Source of the DNA: Muscardinus avellanarius
Taxonomy: Eukaryota > Chordata > Mammalia > Rodentia > Gliridae
Direction: 5' to 3'
NCBI GenBank assembly: GCA_963383645.1
Contig: OY726572.1
Location: 22,933,792 to 22,997,791, forward strand
DNA: 64,000 bases
The notes beneath the pieces were generated by a model that searched no databases, was not told the DNA's origin, and saw only the letters and a list, made by a program, of their open reading frames with translations. Positions 31,751-42,777 of this stretch are shown here, piece by piece (the stretch's first letter is position 1; each line of letters starts with the position of its first letter). A program made the position numbers and the translations under genes.

Positions 31751-31841
31751 TCCTCTCAGACATCATCAAACGTTTCAGTCCTTCTGTTCTGACGCCCGTG
31801 TGCCCTCCTGGGAAGAATGTGGTGCCCCGCGATGCCGCTGA
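31751..31841 (+). CDS. PLB1: PLB1 coding exon 7
   Basis: Acceptor CTCTTTAG ends at 31750 and donor GTAAGT starts at 31842. It completes Val106 and encodes residues 107-135 plus two bases of Glu136. VLSDIIKRFSPSV is followed by PVCPPGKN and RDAA. Catalytic repeats and human repeat 1, as recalled, carry a glycine before AEDL (SGNH block II). Here residue 134 is Ala, so this oxyanion-hole landmark is also missing. Confidence 0.95.
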
Positions 31842-32151
31842 GTAAGTGCCCTTTCTCTCTCCAGGGTTCTGTGTTTCCTGCTGATCTTGGGAGGTTTTGC
31901 AGGCTGGCAAAGCCAAAGAAGCTTAAAAATAGAGGTCGTTATTATGCCAAAGCCAGATTGCCTCTCCCATGCTGATCTGTGTGCCTGATGAGTCTTTTTT
32001 TTTTAAAAAAATCAGCTCAATCTCCATCCTTCAGAAGCCAAGGGTGGTCCAGTGGAGCCTCAGGCTCAGACTGGCACCTGGGCTGGGGTGAGAGGTGAGC
32101 TTCCAGACCCTTAAAAAAATTCTGATGTTTCTTTCTACTCCTTCTACACAG
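31842..32151 (+). other. PLB1: PLB1 intron 7
   Basis: 310 bp of unique sequence with a short T/A run. Acceptor CTACACAG. Confidence 0.9.
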
Positions 32152-32203
32152 AGACTTGCAGAATCAGGCTAAAGACCTGGTGAGAAGCTTACAAGAGAAC
32201 CGG
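32152..32203 (+). CDS. PLB1: PLB1 coding exon 8
   Basis: Completes Glu136 and encodes residues 137-153 (DLQNQAKDLVRSLQENR), ending in phase 0 at donor GTAAGT (32204). With exon 7 it forms the AEDL-x-x-QA-x-x-LV helix that follows block II in all PLB1 repeats. Confidence 0.94.
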
Positions 32204-32309
32204 GTAAGTCTGTGTAACCCTGGTGTGGATGGGCTGCCTTGGTGGGCTTTAAGGCACTCAAGATGGTGAGTGAGGGTGGTCCTGGCGCAGCCTTTCCATG
32301 AACTAGTGC

Positions 32310-32510
32310 AGCCTGGTGTGGTGGGTGGCGCACACCTGTAACACTAGTATTTGGGAAGCTGAGACAGAAGGATCACAAGTTAAAGACCAGCCCCAGGAAC
32401 TTAGTGAGATCCAGTTTCAAAATAACAATAAAAAGGGGCTGTGTGTGTTGCCTGGAGGTAGAACAGCCCTGGGTTCAATCCCCAGTAGCAAATCAACCAA
32501 CCAAACAACA
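32310..32510 (+). mobile_element. B1-dID SINE, older type
   Basis: The left half is diverged (TGTGGTGGGTGGCGCACACC). The right end reads CCCTGGGTTCAATCCCCAGTAGC. Confidence 0.85.
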
Positions 32511-32659
32511 AATGCTCCCCAAATCTTGATCCTCTGAAGATCAGTAGAATAAAGGATCACCTCTTACGTTCAGAATGGTCTTCTATGTGGAAAGTCAGCA
32601 GATGGACTACATGGCTTCTCATAGGGAGGAGGTTGGGCTCTAGAGGAGGCTGACTTGAT

Positions 32660-32835
32660 TTTGACTCCTAAGCTTTCCACCTACAGCTGCTCAATGCTGG
32701 GCAAGGCCCTTGCCCCCTCTAAGCCTTGCTTTTCCTAATTTTGAAATGAGAATAATAAAACCACCTGCCGCATAGAGGTCACGGGGAACTCAGTGAGGGT
32801 CGCATGTGCCTGGCACAGTCAATGCTCAGTAAAAT
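32660..32835 (-). repeat. MIR element, reverse
   Basis: GCTGGGCAAGGCCCTTGCCC, TTCCTAATTTTGAAATGAGAA and GTGCCTGGCACAGTCAATGC in reverse MIR order. Confidence 0.82.
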
Positions 32836-33284
32836 TCTGTAGCTGTTGTTACCATTGTGTTATTATAACCACTGCTGTTATTAATAGTTGCCCTATTAAT
32901 TTATTTTAGTTCTGGGGATGGAGGCCTGTGTAACAGACATACTAGGTGCCTTGACACCCACTCTTCTAATAGTTCAGATGCTCTTCTCTCAATAACTTAT
33001 GTGAATTGGCAGTAAGCATCCTCGTGTCTTGTCCTGCCCTTATGCTACAAGAGCAAGGCTTGCACCAAGCTGGCTCTAACCAAGCCTGGACCCCTGAAAC
33101 CAAGGGAAGCTGCTGTCTCAGCCAGATATGCATAATTAGAGTTTAAGGAAAAAGTGGGGGTGCTCCCAGGCTACGGGGACAGCGGCCGACACAGGAGCTA
33201 TGCCATGAGTCCTTGGGTTCCCCCTGCAGTAGAACTTTAAAGAACTTTTGGAGTAAGAACAAGGATATAATTATCCTGCAAAGT

Positions 33285-33425
33285 AGCTGAGAGGCCCTGA
33301 ATTCAACCCCGCAATTTTACAGATGAGGAGACTGAAGCTCTGGAGTCACGTGGTTGGGTCAGGTTCACAAGGCTAATTAGAGCTGTGATCCGAAGCAGTG
33401 AATTCACAGACTAGTGCTCCTCAGC
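33285..33425 (+). repeat. MIR element
   Basis: ATTTTACAGATGAGGAGACTG, then GTTCACAAGGCTAATTAGAGC. Confidence 0.78.
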
Positions 33426-33439
33426 TGCACCGTGCAGCC

Positions 33440-34010
33440 TCTTTAAAAGCAAGAGCTTGCTTTTTTAATCACAGAAGTAGCATATTCATTACAGAAAGAT
33501 TAGAAAGGGCGTAAGTGAAAAGGATATTAAAGCCATCCTTAAACCCAAGGATAATTACTGTTGATAACTTGGTATATATTCCCTTCCATATTTTTCTAAG
33601 TATGTATGTATAAATAATATATATGTATATCTTCTACAAAACAGGGATGTTGCCAAGTGTAGATACTTTTTGTATCCTGTGTTTCTCAAGGTATTATTTC
33701 CCATGACACTAGTTACACCTTTCAGTGTCATTTTAATAGCGACATATTGTTTCATCTTATGAGCATTCGATAATATATACATAATCCCCTATTTTAGACA
33801 TTTATGTTGTTTCCAGTTTTTATTCTTATGAACAAAGAATCACAGTAGCTAATCTTTTTTTTATATCCTGTTTCATTTAAATACATTTTGGGAAATAAAA
33901 TGATTGGATCAAAAGGTATGTCCTTTAAAAAATTGTTTTCATATTTTGCCAAATTTCCTTCTAGAACAATTATACCATTTTAGATTCCCCCTGGATACTT
34001 CTTTTGACAT
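33440..34010 (-). mobile_element. Old L1 3' remnant
   Basis: AATCCCCTATTTTAGACATTT, ATGTTGTTTCCAGTTTTTATTC and GGGAAATAAAATGATTGGATC follow reverse L1 3' order. Confidence 0.7.
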
Positions 34011-34113
34011 AAAAAATTTATAAATATAATTGTAAGGGTGAGTGGGTTCATGAAATTGAAAAACTTGCTTGGCTCCAAGTCTTACCACTGTCTTTTATGC
34101 AATTAACCCTCAG

Positions 34114-34200
34114 CAACTTGACTTTCAACATGACTGGAAACTCATCAATGTGTTCTTCAGTAACGCAAGCCAGTGTCACCTGTGTGCTTCTGCTCAACAG
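34114..34200 (+). CDS. PLB1: PLB1 coding exon 9: block III region
   Basis: Acceptor CCTCAG ends at 34113 and donor GTAAAC starts at 34201. Encodes residues 154-182 in phase 0. [17 protein letters not shown] leads into ASQCHLC. Active repeats have a GGNDLC motif here that supplies the SGNH asparagine. This repeat has NASQC instead, with Ala at the Asn position if the cysteines are aligned. N170-A-S172 is an N-glycosylation sequon. Cys174 and Cys177 keep the conserved Cys pair. Confidence 0.96.
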
Positions 34201-34369
34201 GTAAACTGCAGGATGGGAGCAGAGGGCTTGACGTGCAGGGCACAGAGAATCAAATCTGCCTGCTGTCCCTGCCAGGGTGGGGCTGAGGCCACCAGTTTCA
34301 GAATTCAGGCAGATGGATGGCTGGGCGGATGGGCAGATGCAGAAAAGCTTGGGATACATACCTGGAGGG

Positions 34370-34784
34370 TGTCACGTTCGCTTTATTTCATCCATTTGTT
34401 AATGGTAGTAAGATATACACATAACATAAAATTGACCAGTTTCACCTAAAAAAAAAAAAAAAGAAAGAAAGAAATATTCTCTGGTAAGAAAGAAAGCAAA
34501 AAGAAATATTGAAATGTTATCTTTAAGTCATCAAAAGCTTGGTATCAGACAAATGAAACTGTTCTGTGAGATTATCATTGTTAATTTTGGATAAATTGCT
34601 ATAAAATTAGATGTCAACCACTAAGCCAAGCATGGAAAGGAGGGATGGGGAGGGAACGGGGTGGGGATGGGGTAGGGGATAATTGGGCGATGTGTGCATG
34701 TATATCTACAAAAGTTTTTTTTTATCCCATTATGATGTATGAATACAGTGCACCAATAAAAATAAATAAAAATAAAATAGAACT
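34370..34784 (+). mobile_element. L1 fragment with squirrel-type 3' end
   Basis: From about 34500 an L1 3' UTR in sense orientation: a G-rich block (34640-34680), then ATTATGATGTATGAATACAG and a CACCAATAAA terminus (34750-34759) before the A tail. A separate older L1 piece lies at 34375-34440. Confidence 0.65.
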
Positions 34785-34801
34785 GGAGGTGTAGCTCAGA
34801 G

Positions 34802-34879
<78 letters not shown>

Positions 34880-34897
34880 CACCAAAAAAAAAAAAGC
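34785..34897 (+). repeat. (GA)n run inside an ID-type right half
   Basis: AACTGGAGGTGTAGCTCAGAG at 34784-34804 is the start of a SINE right half. Instead of the normal continuation, (GA)n follows to 34879 and then CACC with an A tail. The microsatellite seems to have expanded from the GGTAGAG motif of the SINE. Confidence 0.85.
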
Positions 34898-35420
34898 CAA
34901 AGTCCGGTCCATCTATCCGCAGAGAGGATGGAGGACCACGGCGGGCCGCGGCGGGCCATGGTCTCTGCCCTGTGGAGATGAATTTCTAACCAGCCTGCCC
35001 GGCGCTCAGCTTTCTAGAATGATTCCGCACTGAGAGTGTGGTTGTGGCCGCCGTGTCCCGAGACCGAGGTTTCTGGAGTTTCCACTCATGGTCTGGGCTG
35101 AGATGATCTGATTAAGCCCCACATCTGCTCAGGGTTTGAGGTGGAAGGAAAAGGGAACCAGGGGGCCTTGCACCTCATCGAGCTGACCACATCCTTCAGC
35201 TCCAGTTACCGAGGAGGAGAAAGGAGAGTGTGCGGGAGAGGAGAGGATGAAGGAGGAGGAGGAAAAAAAAAAAAGAAAAAAAAAACCCATAAAATTGGCC
35301 ATCTTAACCATTTTTGTGAATACGGTTTGGTGGTTTTAAATATACTTGTAATGTCATACATTCATGCCCATCAGAGGGACAGTATTTTTTTTAATTTAAT
35401 GTTTATTTATTCATTTACTT

Positions 35421-35635
35421 TTTTTTTTTTTGCGGTACTGGGGATGGAACCCAGGGGCATTCTACCTCTGAGCTACACTCACAGCCCTATTTTTTTATTC
35501 TTTATTTTTGAAACAGGGTCTCACTGAGTTGCAAAGGGCCTCCTCGCTAAGTAGCTGAGGCTGTCCGCGAACCGCGATCCTCCTGTCTCAGCCTCCCGAA
35601 TGCTGGGATTACAAGCGTGCGCCACCACGCCCGGC
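35421..35635 (-). mobile_element. B1-dID SINE, older subfamily, near-consensus
   Basis: Flanked by TCATTTACTT (35411-35420 and 35636-35645). Complete reversed ID half (GGCATTCTACCTCTGAGC) and B1 half ending ACCACGCCCGGC, a good representative of the older subfamily. Confidence 0.95.
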
Positions 35636-36954
35636 TCATTTACTTATTTTTTACTTGCCGTAACTGAGGAAAACCAACTTCCTAGTTAGTTAAAAAAATC
35701 TTTGCACCTCTTCATTCTAATTCATGTAAGTGCCAATTTAGGAAATAAAGCAGGATGCATGTTGGTTGTTGCTGTGGGCCTGGGAGCTCTGTCACGGGAA
35801 GTCCACTGTTTACCTAAGGTAAATTGTAGGCAAGGATCTTCCAGGCTCTTTGGCTTTCCCAGGAAGAGGACATGAGACATTTGACTTCATTTATTATTCT
35901 TTTAGGTGACAATCTATGACTTGCATCTTTATTGAAGACCAACCAGGTCACAAGTATAAGGGGCGGGGGCTGAGAAACCCGGGCCAGGGCGACATCAGTG
36001 ACGCACAGGCTCTCCTTTGGGAGTCTAAAGCCCGGTTGTCTCAAGCTCCCTGCCCCTGACACAGTACCAGGCCCTGCCCACTCTCCTCCCAGCCGCCCCC
36101 GGGGCACTGCTACGGGCCAGTTTTCTGGAGGTGCCACCCTTTCTGTTCTGTGCCCCTCTCCCGCAACATATACTTTCGCCCCCCACCACGCTCTCCCTGA
36201 CCTCTGCCCACCATCAGAACATCCTTGCTTTAGTGATGTGGGAGCCTGGGAGAACGATGAGGATGTCTTCCTTCCCGGCCAGCTGCAGGTGGCCAGCGCT
36301 CCTGCAGGTATCTTGGGTGTGTATCATGTAGATGAAGGTTACGGTTCCAGTTCAGCCTCTGTTTTCACCGGTGCCAAGTGAAATTCACTTGCCCTGTGTC
36401 CTTGCTGCCCCCTCCCCATTTTGGTTATTTTCCATACCAACGTTAATTCATGCATTAAAGCAGCCAAACAGACGTCTAGGCCTGACTGCCTCCCTCTGGG
36501 CACCTACTTGTCCATTTGTCCACCCATATGTCATCATATTCACATAGAAATTCACGCTCTTTTTACACGAGGGACATGCTATTGTAGTTGAGGCAAGTCT
36601 CTTCGTACTAGCTAGCTTTGGTTTGAGTTTTGCGTCTGCATGAATGTGCATTCATGGACGCTTAGGCTCGTACACGATTTCTTCTCTGTACTCATAACCA
36701 AGATCCCTACCTGACTCCTTGGATTCTTGAATGTATTCATCCCTGCATCACTCCCGGGTATCTGACGCACTCCTGTGTCCATGTATTCTGTTTATGCCTT
36801 GTTCGCTTTTATTAATTTTAGTTCCACAGCAATATACAAATGCTATTCTTTTTATATAATGAAAACATTACAGCTGAAGTTAAAATACACTGTGGCAACT
36901 ACCCTGGTTGTCTCTCTTGTTTTCTTTTTTACTTTTAATATTCTTTATTTTATT

Positions 36955-37990
36955 AACAAATGGTAATTGCATATATTAATGGGGTTCCATGTAATATTCC
37001 CACACATGCATACCCTTTCATGCTCTCTTCTCCCCTCCCCACACCTTCCCCAGTCCCTAGTAACCACTTGCAGGTTGATTTTTTCTAAAAAGAAAATTTC
37101 ACATATAAGAGAGAACATACAGTTCTTGTCTTTCTGTATTTGCCTTAACATGATGTCCTCCAGTTCCGTACATTTTGCTTCAAATGACAGGACTTCATTC
37201 TTCTTTGTGGCTAAATAATACTCCACTGGTTGTGTACACCACGTTTTCTTATCTGATCATCTGTTGATGGGCACCTGGGCTCATTCTGGAGCTTCACTAT
37301 TGTGAATGGTACCACAATAAATATGGGTGTACAAGTTTCTCTTTGTACACTGGTTTTATTTCCTTTGGAAATATACCCAGATGTGGGATAGCTGGATCAC
37401 CTGGTAGTTGTATTTTTAGTTTTTTGAGGAAACTCTGTACTGTTTGCCCTATGGCTACACTACTTTACATTCCCATCAACAGTGTCTAAGAGTCCCCTTT
37501 TTTTCCACATCCTCACTAGAATTTGCTATTTTTTTTTTATAATAGCCATCTAACTGGGGCGGGATGGTATCTCATCATAGTTTGTTTTGCATTTCTCAAT
37601 GGCTAGTAAGACTTTTTTTCATATATTTCTTAGACATTTGTATTTCTATTTCCAACCTTTTCAAAATACCTATTAATCTTAGCATTATTTCACATGTGTA
37701 TCTGCTCTTATGTTTTATATAAATACTATTATATTGAATGTTTTTCATTATCCAAGTATTTTCAAAATCTAGTCATGTGGATACACATGGATTGAGTTTA
37801 TTCCTGCTACTTGAGTACGCCATTGTGTAAGTTGACTACACCTTATTTCATTATTGGCCTATTAATGGCCATAGAGGTGTTGCAAGCTTTTTGCCACTAT
37901 AACCAATGGTACCATAAGCAATTTGGTTCATTTACTTAAACATATGAAAATATTTTTCTAGATGCCTTGATTTTATCAAGTTGTGGATTT
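36955..37990 (-). mobile_element. L1 3' block, minus strand
   Basis: Reverse L1 landmarks run in order: CCTAGTAACCACTTGCAGG, AATAATACTCCACTGGTTGTG, ATCTGTTGATGGGCACCTGG, AAATATACCCAGATGTGGGA and CATTCCCATCAACAGTGTC. An older L1-like part follows at 37730-37990. The minus-strand frame 36945-37226 includes the decayed ORF2 C terminus (reads EYYLATKKNEV). Confidence 0.82.
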
Positions 37991-40298
37991 TAATATATCT
38001 GTGAGTCAGAAAATCTATTTAAAGTATGGCAACAAAAAGTGTAAAAAAATGAAACTAGGATGGAACAAACTCTAAAGTATTCCAGTTCGTTGTGTGTGGT
38101 AAGGGAACTCTTGGCTTGTGGGACTTTTCTTGACTTCCATATGGGTATGTGTCCGAGACTGTGGGCCATGGTCAAGGTGGTTTGAAGACATGTGCTTTAG
38201 AGCAATTTTTAAACACAGACTTGCCATCCTCAGATGCGCAGTGGAGTTTCAGTAGGGCCTCCTGGCTCCCTGTAGTGTGGTGAACTCATCTCCATCCCTG
38301 CTGGCTTCTGAGAGCCCTGGTCCCTCCTCCAGCAGTTTCAATACTCGTTATCACACTTAATGGCTTTTGTCTATATGTGAAATTTCCTCAAGACTTAGTC
38401 ATGTTGATAAATCAGGATGGAGTTTATTTACACTTCGAACCTCACACTTTTAATTGCTTGCGAATGTGTGACAAAGTAATCATGCCTCACTTCTGATCTC
38501 TGAAGACCTGATCTCCATAAAGTTAGCTCATTGTAGAAAAATTTGCTAGCATCCTCCCAGATTCCCTTTTTGTTTCACTTTTTTTCTCCCATCCCGATTC
38601 TCCATTTGCACAAAGACCACCAAGGCATTGGAGCCTAGTTTAAACCCCACCCTCCTCCTATTTCTCCCAGAGCGCCTCTAGGCTCCTGGGTCGGCCTCGC
38701 TGGGCCTCCTGGCTCCTCCCCTCCCACCTCTGCAGCCCAGAGCCACCCTGGCTGCCCAGCCTTCCCTGGGTCTTTGACCCAGCGTCCTCTCAAGCTATCC
38801 CTGTGCTATGGCTCAACATCCCGCTTAAAAGTCTTTATTCTGCATGCTGATAGTCCTCAGACACATTTCAGGAACGATTTCTCCCTTAGTAGTATCTAAA
38901 GGTTATGTGAAGAATCCCAGAGACCCCTGGAGGTGTTGAAAAGTGGGCTCCGGGCCCCACTGTCTCCTTGCCTTCACCTGTCTATCTTGTGTTGAGTGTT
39001 TTCTGAGAGTTTCTGAGATAAAAGAATTTTATCTTTAAGAACAGATGTTAAACTACTGTCCAGCCCTAGGGCTTGGTATATTTTTCCCTTGAGAACTTTA
39101 GGCTCCTTCAGTGAGAATTAGACAAGGGCTTGTGTTCCCATTTGCTCTTTCGGGAGTTCTTAAGACCAAAGTCCTGAGGGAATGAATTCAGGAACTATTC
39201 CCTGGGCAGGAGCAAAGTCTCGTCTTGAGAGGTGAGTGGCAGCCCTGCTCATAGCAGAGACAAAGGGTACTTTTAGGGTCTGGGCGCTTGTTCACTGTAC
39301 TGTAGTTAAAGCCTAGTTTTATTAATGAGTAAGTTTTTAAAAAATCAAAAGAAAAAATCAGATACAGGGCAAAAAAACATACGCATGTATGCATTGCAAA
39401 TGCTCTTAGCAAGAGGGAGCAGTGTTTTAAGGGCACTCTGGCCTTGTGGTTCAACAAACCTAAAAGTGATCTTATCTTTTAACTCTGTAATCATTTTTCT
39501 TGGACTAAATCTCAAGGAAACAATTTAATACAAAAAGTTAAGTCTGATCTCAGGCACATGTCTGATGATAGACGATCTTCTGAATCTAGGGGTGGGGGAG
39601 ATAGAAATGAAAGTATACAACTTCATGGAAGAGAAATAAGATTTTTTTCCTGACTTTGGACTCAAGGAATTTATATGTGACCTTCGAGAAGAGGGACACT
39701 CTAAAGGAACACAATATCTTTCGCTAAAAAACAGGGATAGTTGGCAACCCAAGCAAGAACCATTCAGCGAGGACATTTCTAGACTGAGTTCCCTGGGGCT
39801 CTGCAGGAGGAAAGTGAGGTGCCTAAGATCATGCTTAGGAAGAGCCTCAGAAAGAAATGAGAAAGAAAGAAAGAAGGCTTTACCACTAGCCCTGCAACAG
39901 ACCTGGCTGAACAGACCTCTGGGGCAACCTCGAACTGAAGCAGGGACAGACGGGACAGACAGGGATGTTGCGCACCCTTCCCGGCTGCCTTCTGTGCAGC
40001 CCCCACCTGGTGAGCAGCAGCTGTCTCTGGGGTCCTTGCCTGCGCCACCCCCAGGAGATGGAGTCGCTCCTCAGCCTCCTGTCTCCTAAGTTGCCTCGGG
40101 GGACAGCCAGTGTGCCTGGAGCTTAGGAGTTTGTCTTCTTGTACATTTTATTTATTTATTTTTCACACGGAAAAGAGAAGGTGGGTCAACTTTCGAGGTA
40201 GTTTTATTTTTATTAACTGCATGGAAGAAGAGGGCTGTGTGTGTTGGGTCAGTAGCCGAGGTGTTGATATATTCAGCTAATAGAGCCCTGTCATTTTC

Positions 40299-40301
<3 letters not shown>

Positions 40302-40369
<68 letters not shown>
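40302..40369. repeat. (TC)n microsatellite
   Basis: About 34 uninterrupted TC units, 675 bases upstream of exon 10. A pure polypyrimidine/polypurine mirror tract of this length can in principle form a triplex. Confidence 0.98.
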
Positions 40370-40371
<2 letters not shown>

Positions 40372-40419
40372 CCCAGGAAACCTTTCTTTTATTGGGAGAG
40401 AGAGAGCTGACAAAATAAT

Positions 40420-40605
40420 ACAGATCGAACATCCCCAATCTGATATCCAAGATGCTCCCAAATCCAACACTTGAGCATTATGGATTTGGGGTTAGGGATA
40501 CTCACTTGGTAAAGTCTATGCAAATATTCCCTAATCTGGAAAGCTCTGAAATCTGGACACTTCTGATCCCAAGCATTTCAGTGGAGAGACACCCCTGCAC
40601 ACCAT
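40420..40605. mobile_element. Second Tigger-type DNA transposon relic
   Basis: GAACATCCCCAATCTGATATCC, GGATTTGGGGTTAGGGATAC and CACTTCTGATCCCAAGCATTTC match the same TA-flanked family as 8133-8287. This copy preserves more of the second half, including the TCTATGCAAATATTCC segment. Confidence 0.7.
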
Positions 40606-41044
40606 AGAAGTTGGAGGCCCCTATCTGGAGCTTTAACCCAGGGTTGGTTGTGTTCCTCTTTAGATCTGATTCTCTTCAGATAAAAGTGATTCTCTTGGCC
40701 CCTGGGAGTGAGCCTCTCACCCCTCAAGTGAGCATCAGTTAGAGTGGCACCAGGTGTTTCTGACCTTGAGCTTACCCTTTTATGACACGAACCATCTCTT
40801 CTGGGGGGTTTGATTTTTCCTTGTGAGTGATAGATTGGAGAAGCCAGAAAATAGACCCCAAATTAAAAAAAAAAAAAGACACACAACAGGAAAGTTCCAG
40901 GAACTCCACACTTGTGGTTGGAAACCGGGTCCCCATCAGGCTTGCCAGTGTCTCTCCCGCGGGCTGGCTTGGCAGAGTCCGGGTGTCCCTGGCCTTACGT
41001 CCTTCCTGCAGCTGCCATCGCTCAGCCTATTTCTCCCTTCACAG

Positions 41045-41107
41045 GAAAAGCACCTGACGGATGGCATGTTCAAGCTGGCTGGGACGCTGGACTACCTGCA
41101 CAAGGAG
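41045..41107 (+). CDS. PLB1: PLB1 coding exon 10
   Basis: Acceptor TTCACAG ends at 41044 and donor GTGAGG begins at 41108. Encodes residues 183-203 in phase 0, EKHLTDGMFKLAG followed by TLDYLHKE. The LDYL/LDxL helix precedes the VPRAFVNL strand in every PLB1 repeat. Confidence 0.95.
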
Positions 41108-41523
41108 GTGAGGCTGTGAGCATCCCCGCAGACACCCCCTTGGCTCTGTGCTTCCCCGAGGCCGCTCTCTGACTGAGACTGGGCCACTGAGTCTAAAGCC
41201 TGCAGGGCTCCCCTTTCTAGAGCGACCTGGAGAACCTTCAGGGCGTGAGAAAGCAAGGGCAGTGCTGTGGCTCTCTTCCCCCATGCTCCCTGGGTTGTGG
41301 CCCCGTGGATGCCATTCTGGGAGGTCCCCGGCCCACCAGGAGGGGGGAGCAGCACAGGTGCAGGGGTGATAGCTTTTGATAAACCTAGGCCAGATGCTTC
41401 CCAAAGGAGCCTGTCTGCTTAACCTGGGGGTGGCCCCAAACTAGGCCTAAAGCCTAAGTTCTAGAGAGCTCCCAGGCAACCATGGAGACTTGTAAACACT
41501 TTCCTATCCATCTGTCCTCCTAG
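41108..41523 (+). other. PLB1: PLB1 intron 10
   Basis: 416 bp, GC-rich, no repeat seen. Overlapping frames on both strands reflect composition. Confidence 0.9.
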
Positions 41524-41603
41524 GTCCCCAAAGCATTTGTGAACCTGGTGGATCTCTCCGAGGTTGTGGCTATGTCGCGCTCGCAGCAGGGGACTCAACT
41601 CAG
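41524..41603 (+). CDS. PLB1: PLB1 coding exon 11
   Basis: Acceptor TCCTAG ends at 41523 and donor GTATTC begins at 41604. Encodes residues 204-229 plus two bases of Ser230. VPKAFVNLVDLSEVVAMS matches the conserved strand shared by PLB1 repeats, then SRSQQGTQL. Confidence 0.95.
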
Positions 41604-42067
41604 GTATTCAAGGAGGTAGAACGGGACCAGCAGCTGCTTATGGCCGCCATGTGCTAGGTCCTGCATGAGGGCACAGAGAATGGGGAGACCCTAGAGGCTC
41701 AGCCGCAGGTGTGAGCTCCTCCTGCAGCCAGCGTGGGGAGGATGTGCCACCAAGTGCTGCTCCTGCGACCAAGTTAAGGATAAAATGTTCGGTCTCGTTG
41801 ATGCAGTGCCTAGAGGATTCCCTCTGCAGAAAAAATGAGAGCTTAAAAATCAGGTTTGGCAAAACATCCCTGAGCCAAGAAGTATCACTTCTGGAGATTT
41901 GATGGGGGTGGGGGGAGAATGTAGCCTAAATGTATTTTATTTTCTCAGAACTTGATTTCCAAATAGTGCTGAAAGTTTTCACAGGATTGACCCTTTTTGG
42001 GCCCGTGTCCTAAGAATCTTGGCTTTGAACTCAGGAAAGAAATTCATGTGGAAAAAGTTAGGGCCAG

Positions 42068-42305
42068 ATCCAGGCACTGTGGCACATTCCTGAAATCCCA
42101 GTACTTGGGAGGCTGAGGCAGGAGGATCACGGTTCACAGACAGCCTCAGCTACTTAGTGAGGCTCTCTGCAACTTAGTGAGACCTTGTTTCAAAATAAAG
42201 GATAAAAAAATAGAGTTGGGGGTGTAGCTCAGAGGTAGAATGCCCCTGGGTTCCATCCCTAGTACCACACACACACACACAAAAAAAAAAAAAGGAAAAG
42301 AAAAA
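42068..42305 (+). mobile_element. B1-dID SINE, older subfamily
   Basis: Flanked by GGAAAAAGTTAGGGCCAG (42050-42067) and a one-base-longer copy at 42306-42324. The right half GGGTTCCATCCCTAGTACC leads into a (CA)n and A-rich tail. Confidence 0.94.
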
Positions 42306-42323
42306 GGAAAAAAGTTAGGGCCA

Positions 42324-42324
<1 letters not shown>

Positions 42325-42402
<78 letters not shown>
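42325..42402. repeat. (CA)n microsatellite
   Basis: About 38 CA units with a single interruption (ACCAC near 42359), starting right at the second copy of the SINE target duplication. Confidence 0.97.
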
Positions 42403-42405
<3 letters not shown>

Positions 42406-42698
42406 TAGGGGAGGGAGGATGGGATGTGAGTCTTAGGTTGAGGAGCAAATGGGGGGAGGAGGCACCCCAGGAGATGATGCGGGAGAGGAAGATGGTCTCC
42501 ACAGCCCACCTGCCTCCCAGGATCAGATCTCCACAGGTGCCTCTCCACCCTGACCTGTACCCTCCTCAGCATTTGCCCCCTCCCTCTGCACCCTCTAAGA
42601 TCCCAGCTTCTCCCTCCTCACTCCCTAAGCAACCCCAGGCCCCAGGTGGCCCTTCTTCCCACCGACCTCTCTCTTTTCTGTCTCCCTTGAACCTGCAG

Positions 42699-42777
42699 TG
42701 GCTCAACATCAAATTCCTGCAGTTGCCCGGGAGACGCCTCTAAGCTGGACAAGGCTGTAATGCAGTGGTCCTATCAG
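42699..42777 (+). CDS. PLB1: PLB1 coding exon 12
   Basis: Acceptor CCTGCAG ends at 42698 and donor GTGAGC starts at 42778. It completes Ser230 and encodes residues 231-256, GSTSNSCSCPGDASKLDKA then VMQWSYQ. The CxC motif (Cys237, Cys239) corresponds to the CNC/CxC element of other repeats. QWSYQ precedes the conserved long helix. Confidence 0.94.

Larger units (their letters stand above)
32204..34113 (+). other. PLB1: PLB1 intron 8
   Basis: 1.9 kb. A + strand SINE (32310-32510), a reverse MIR (32660-32835), a forward MIR (33285-33425) and an old reverse L1 3' fragment (33440-34010) fill most of it. Confidence 0.88.
34201..41044 (+). other. PLB1: PLB1 intron 9 (6.8 kb)
   Basis: Contains L1 pieces, a (GA)n run, one full SINE, a large old L1 block, a (TC)n run and a Tigger-type relic. 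Unassigned stretches are 34900-35270, 35646-36950 and 38000-40140. The last is nearly 2 kb with no repeat recognised. Confidence 0.88.
41604..42698 (+). other. PLB1: PLB1 intron 11
   Basis: 1.1 kb holding a SINE (42068-42305) and an adjoining (CA)n run. The rest is unassigned. Confidence 0.88.

Noticed and set aside
36945..37226. 93-codon minus-strand frame
   Set aside because: Recognised as the decayed C-terminal end of L1 ORF2 plus 3' sequence.
42146..42743. 167- and 118-codon frames around the (CA)n run
   Set aside because: They consist of His-Thr or Val-Cys repeats from the microsatellite. The 3' part of one overlaps exon 12 in a different frame.
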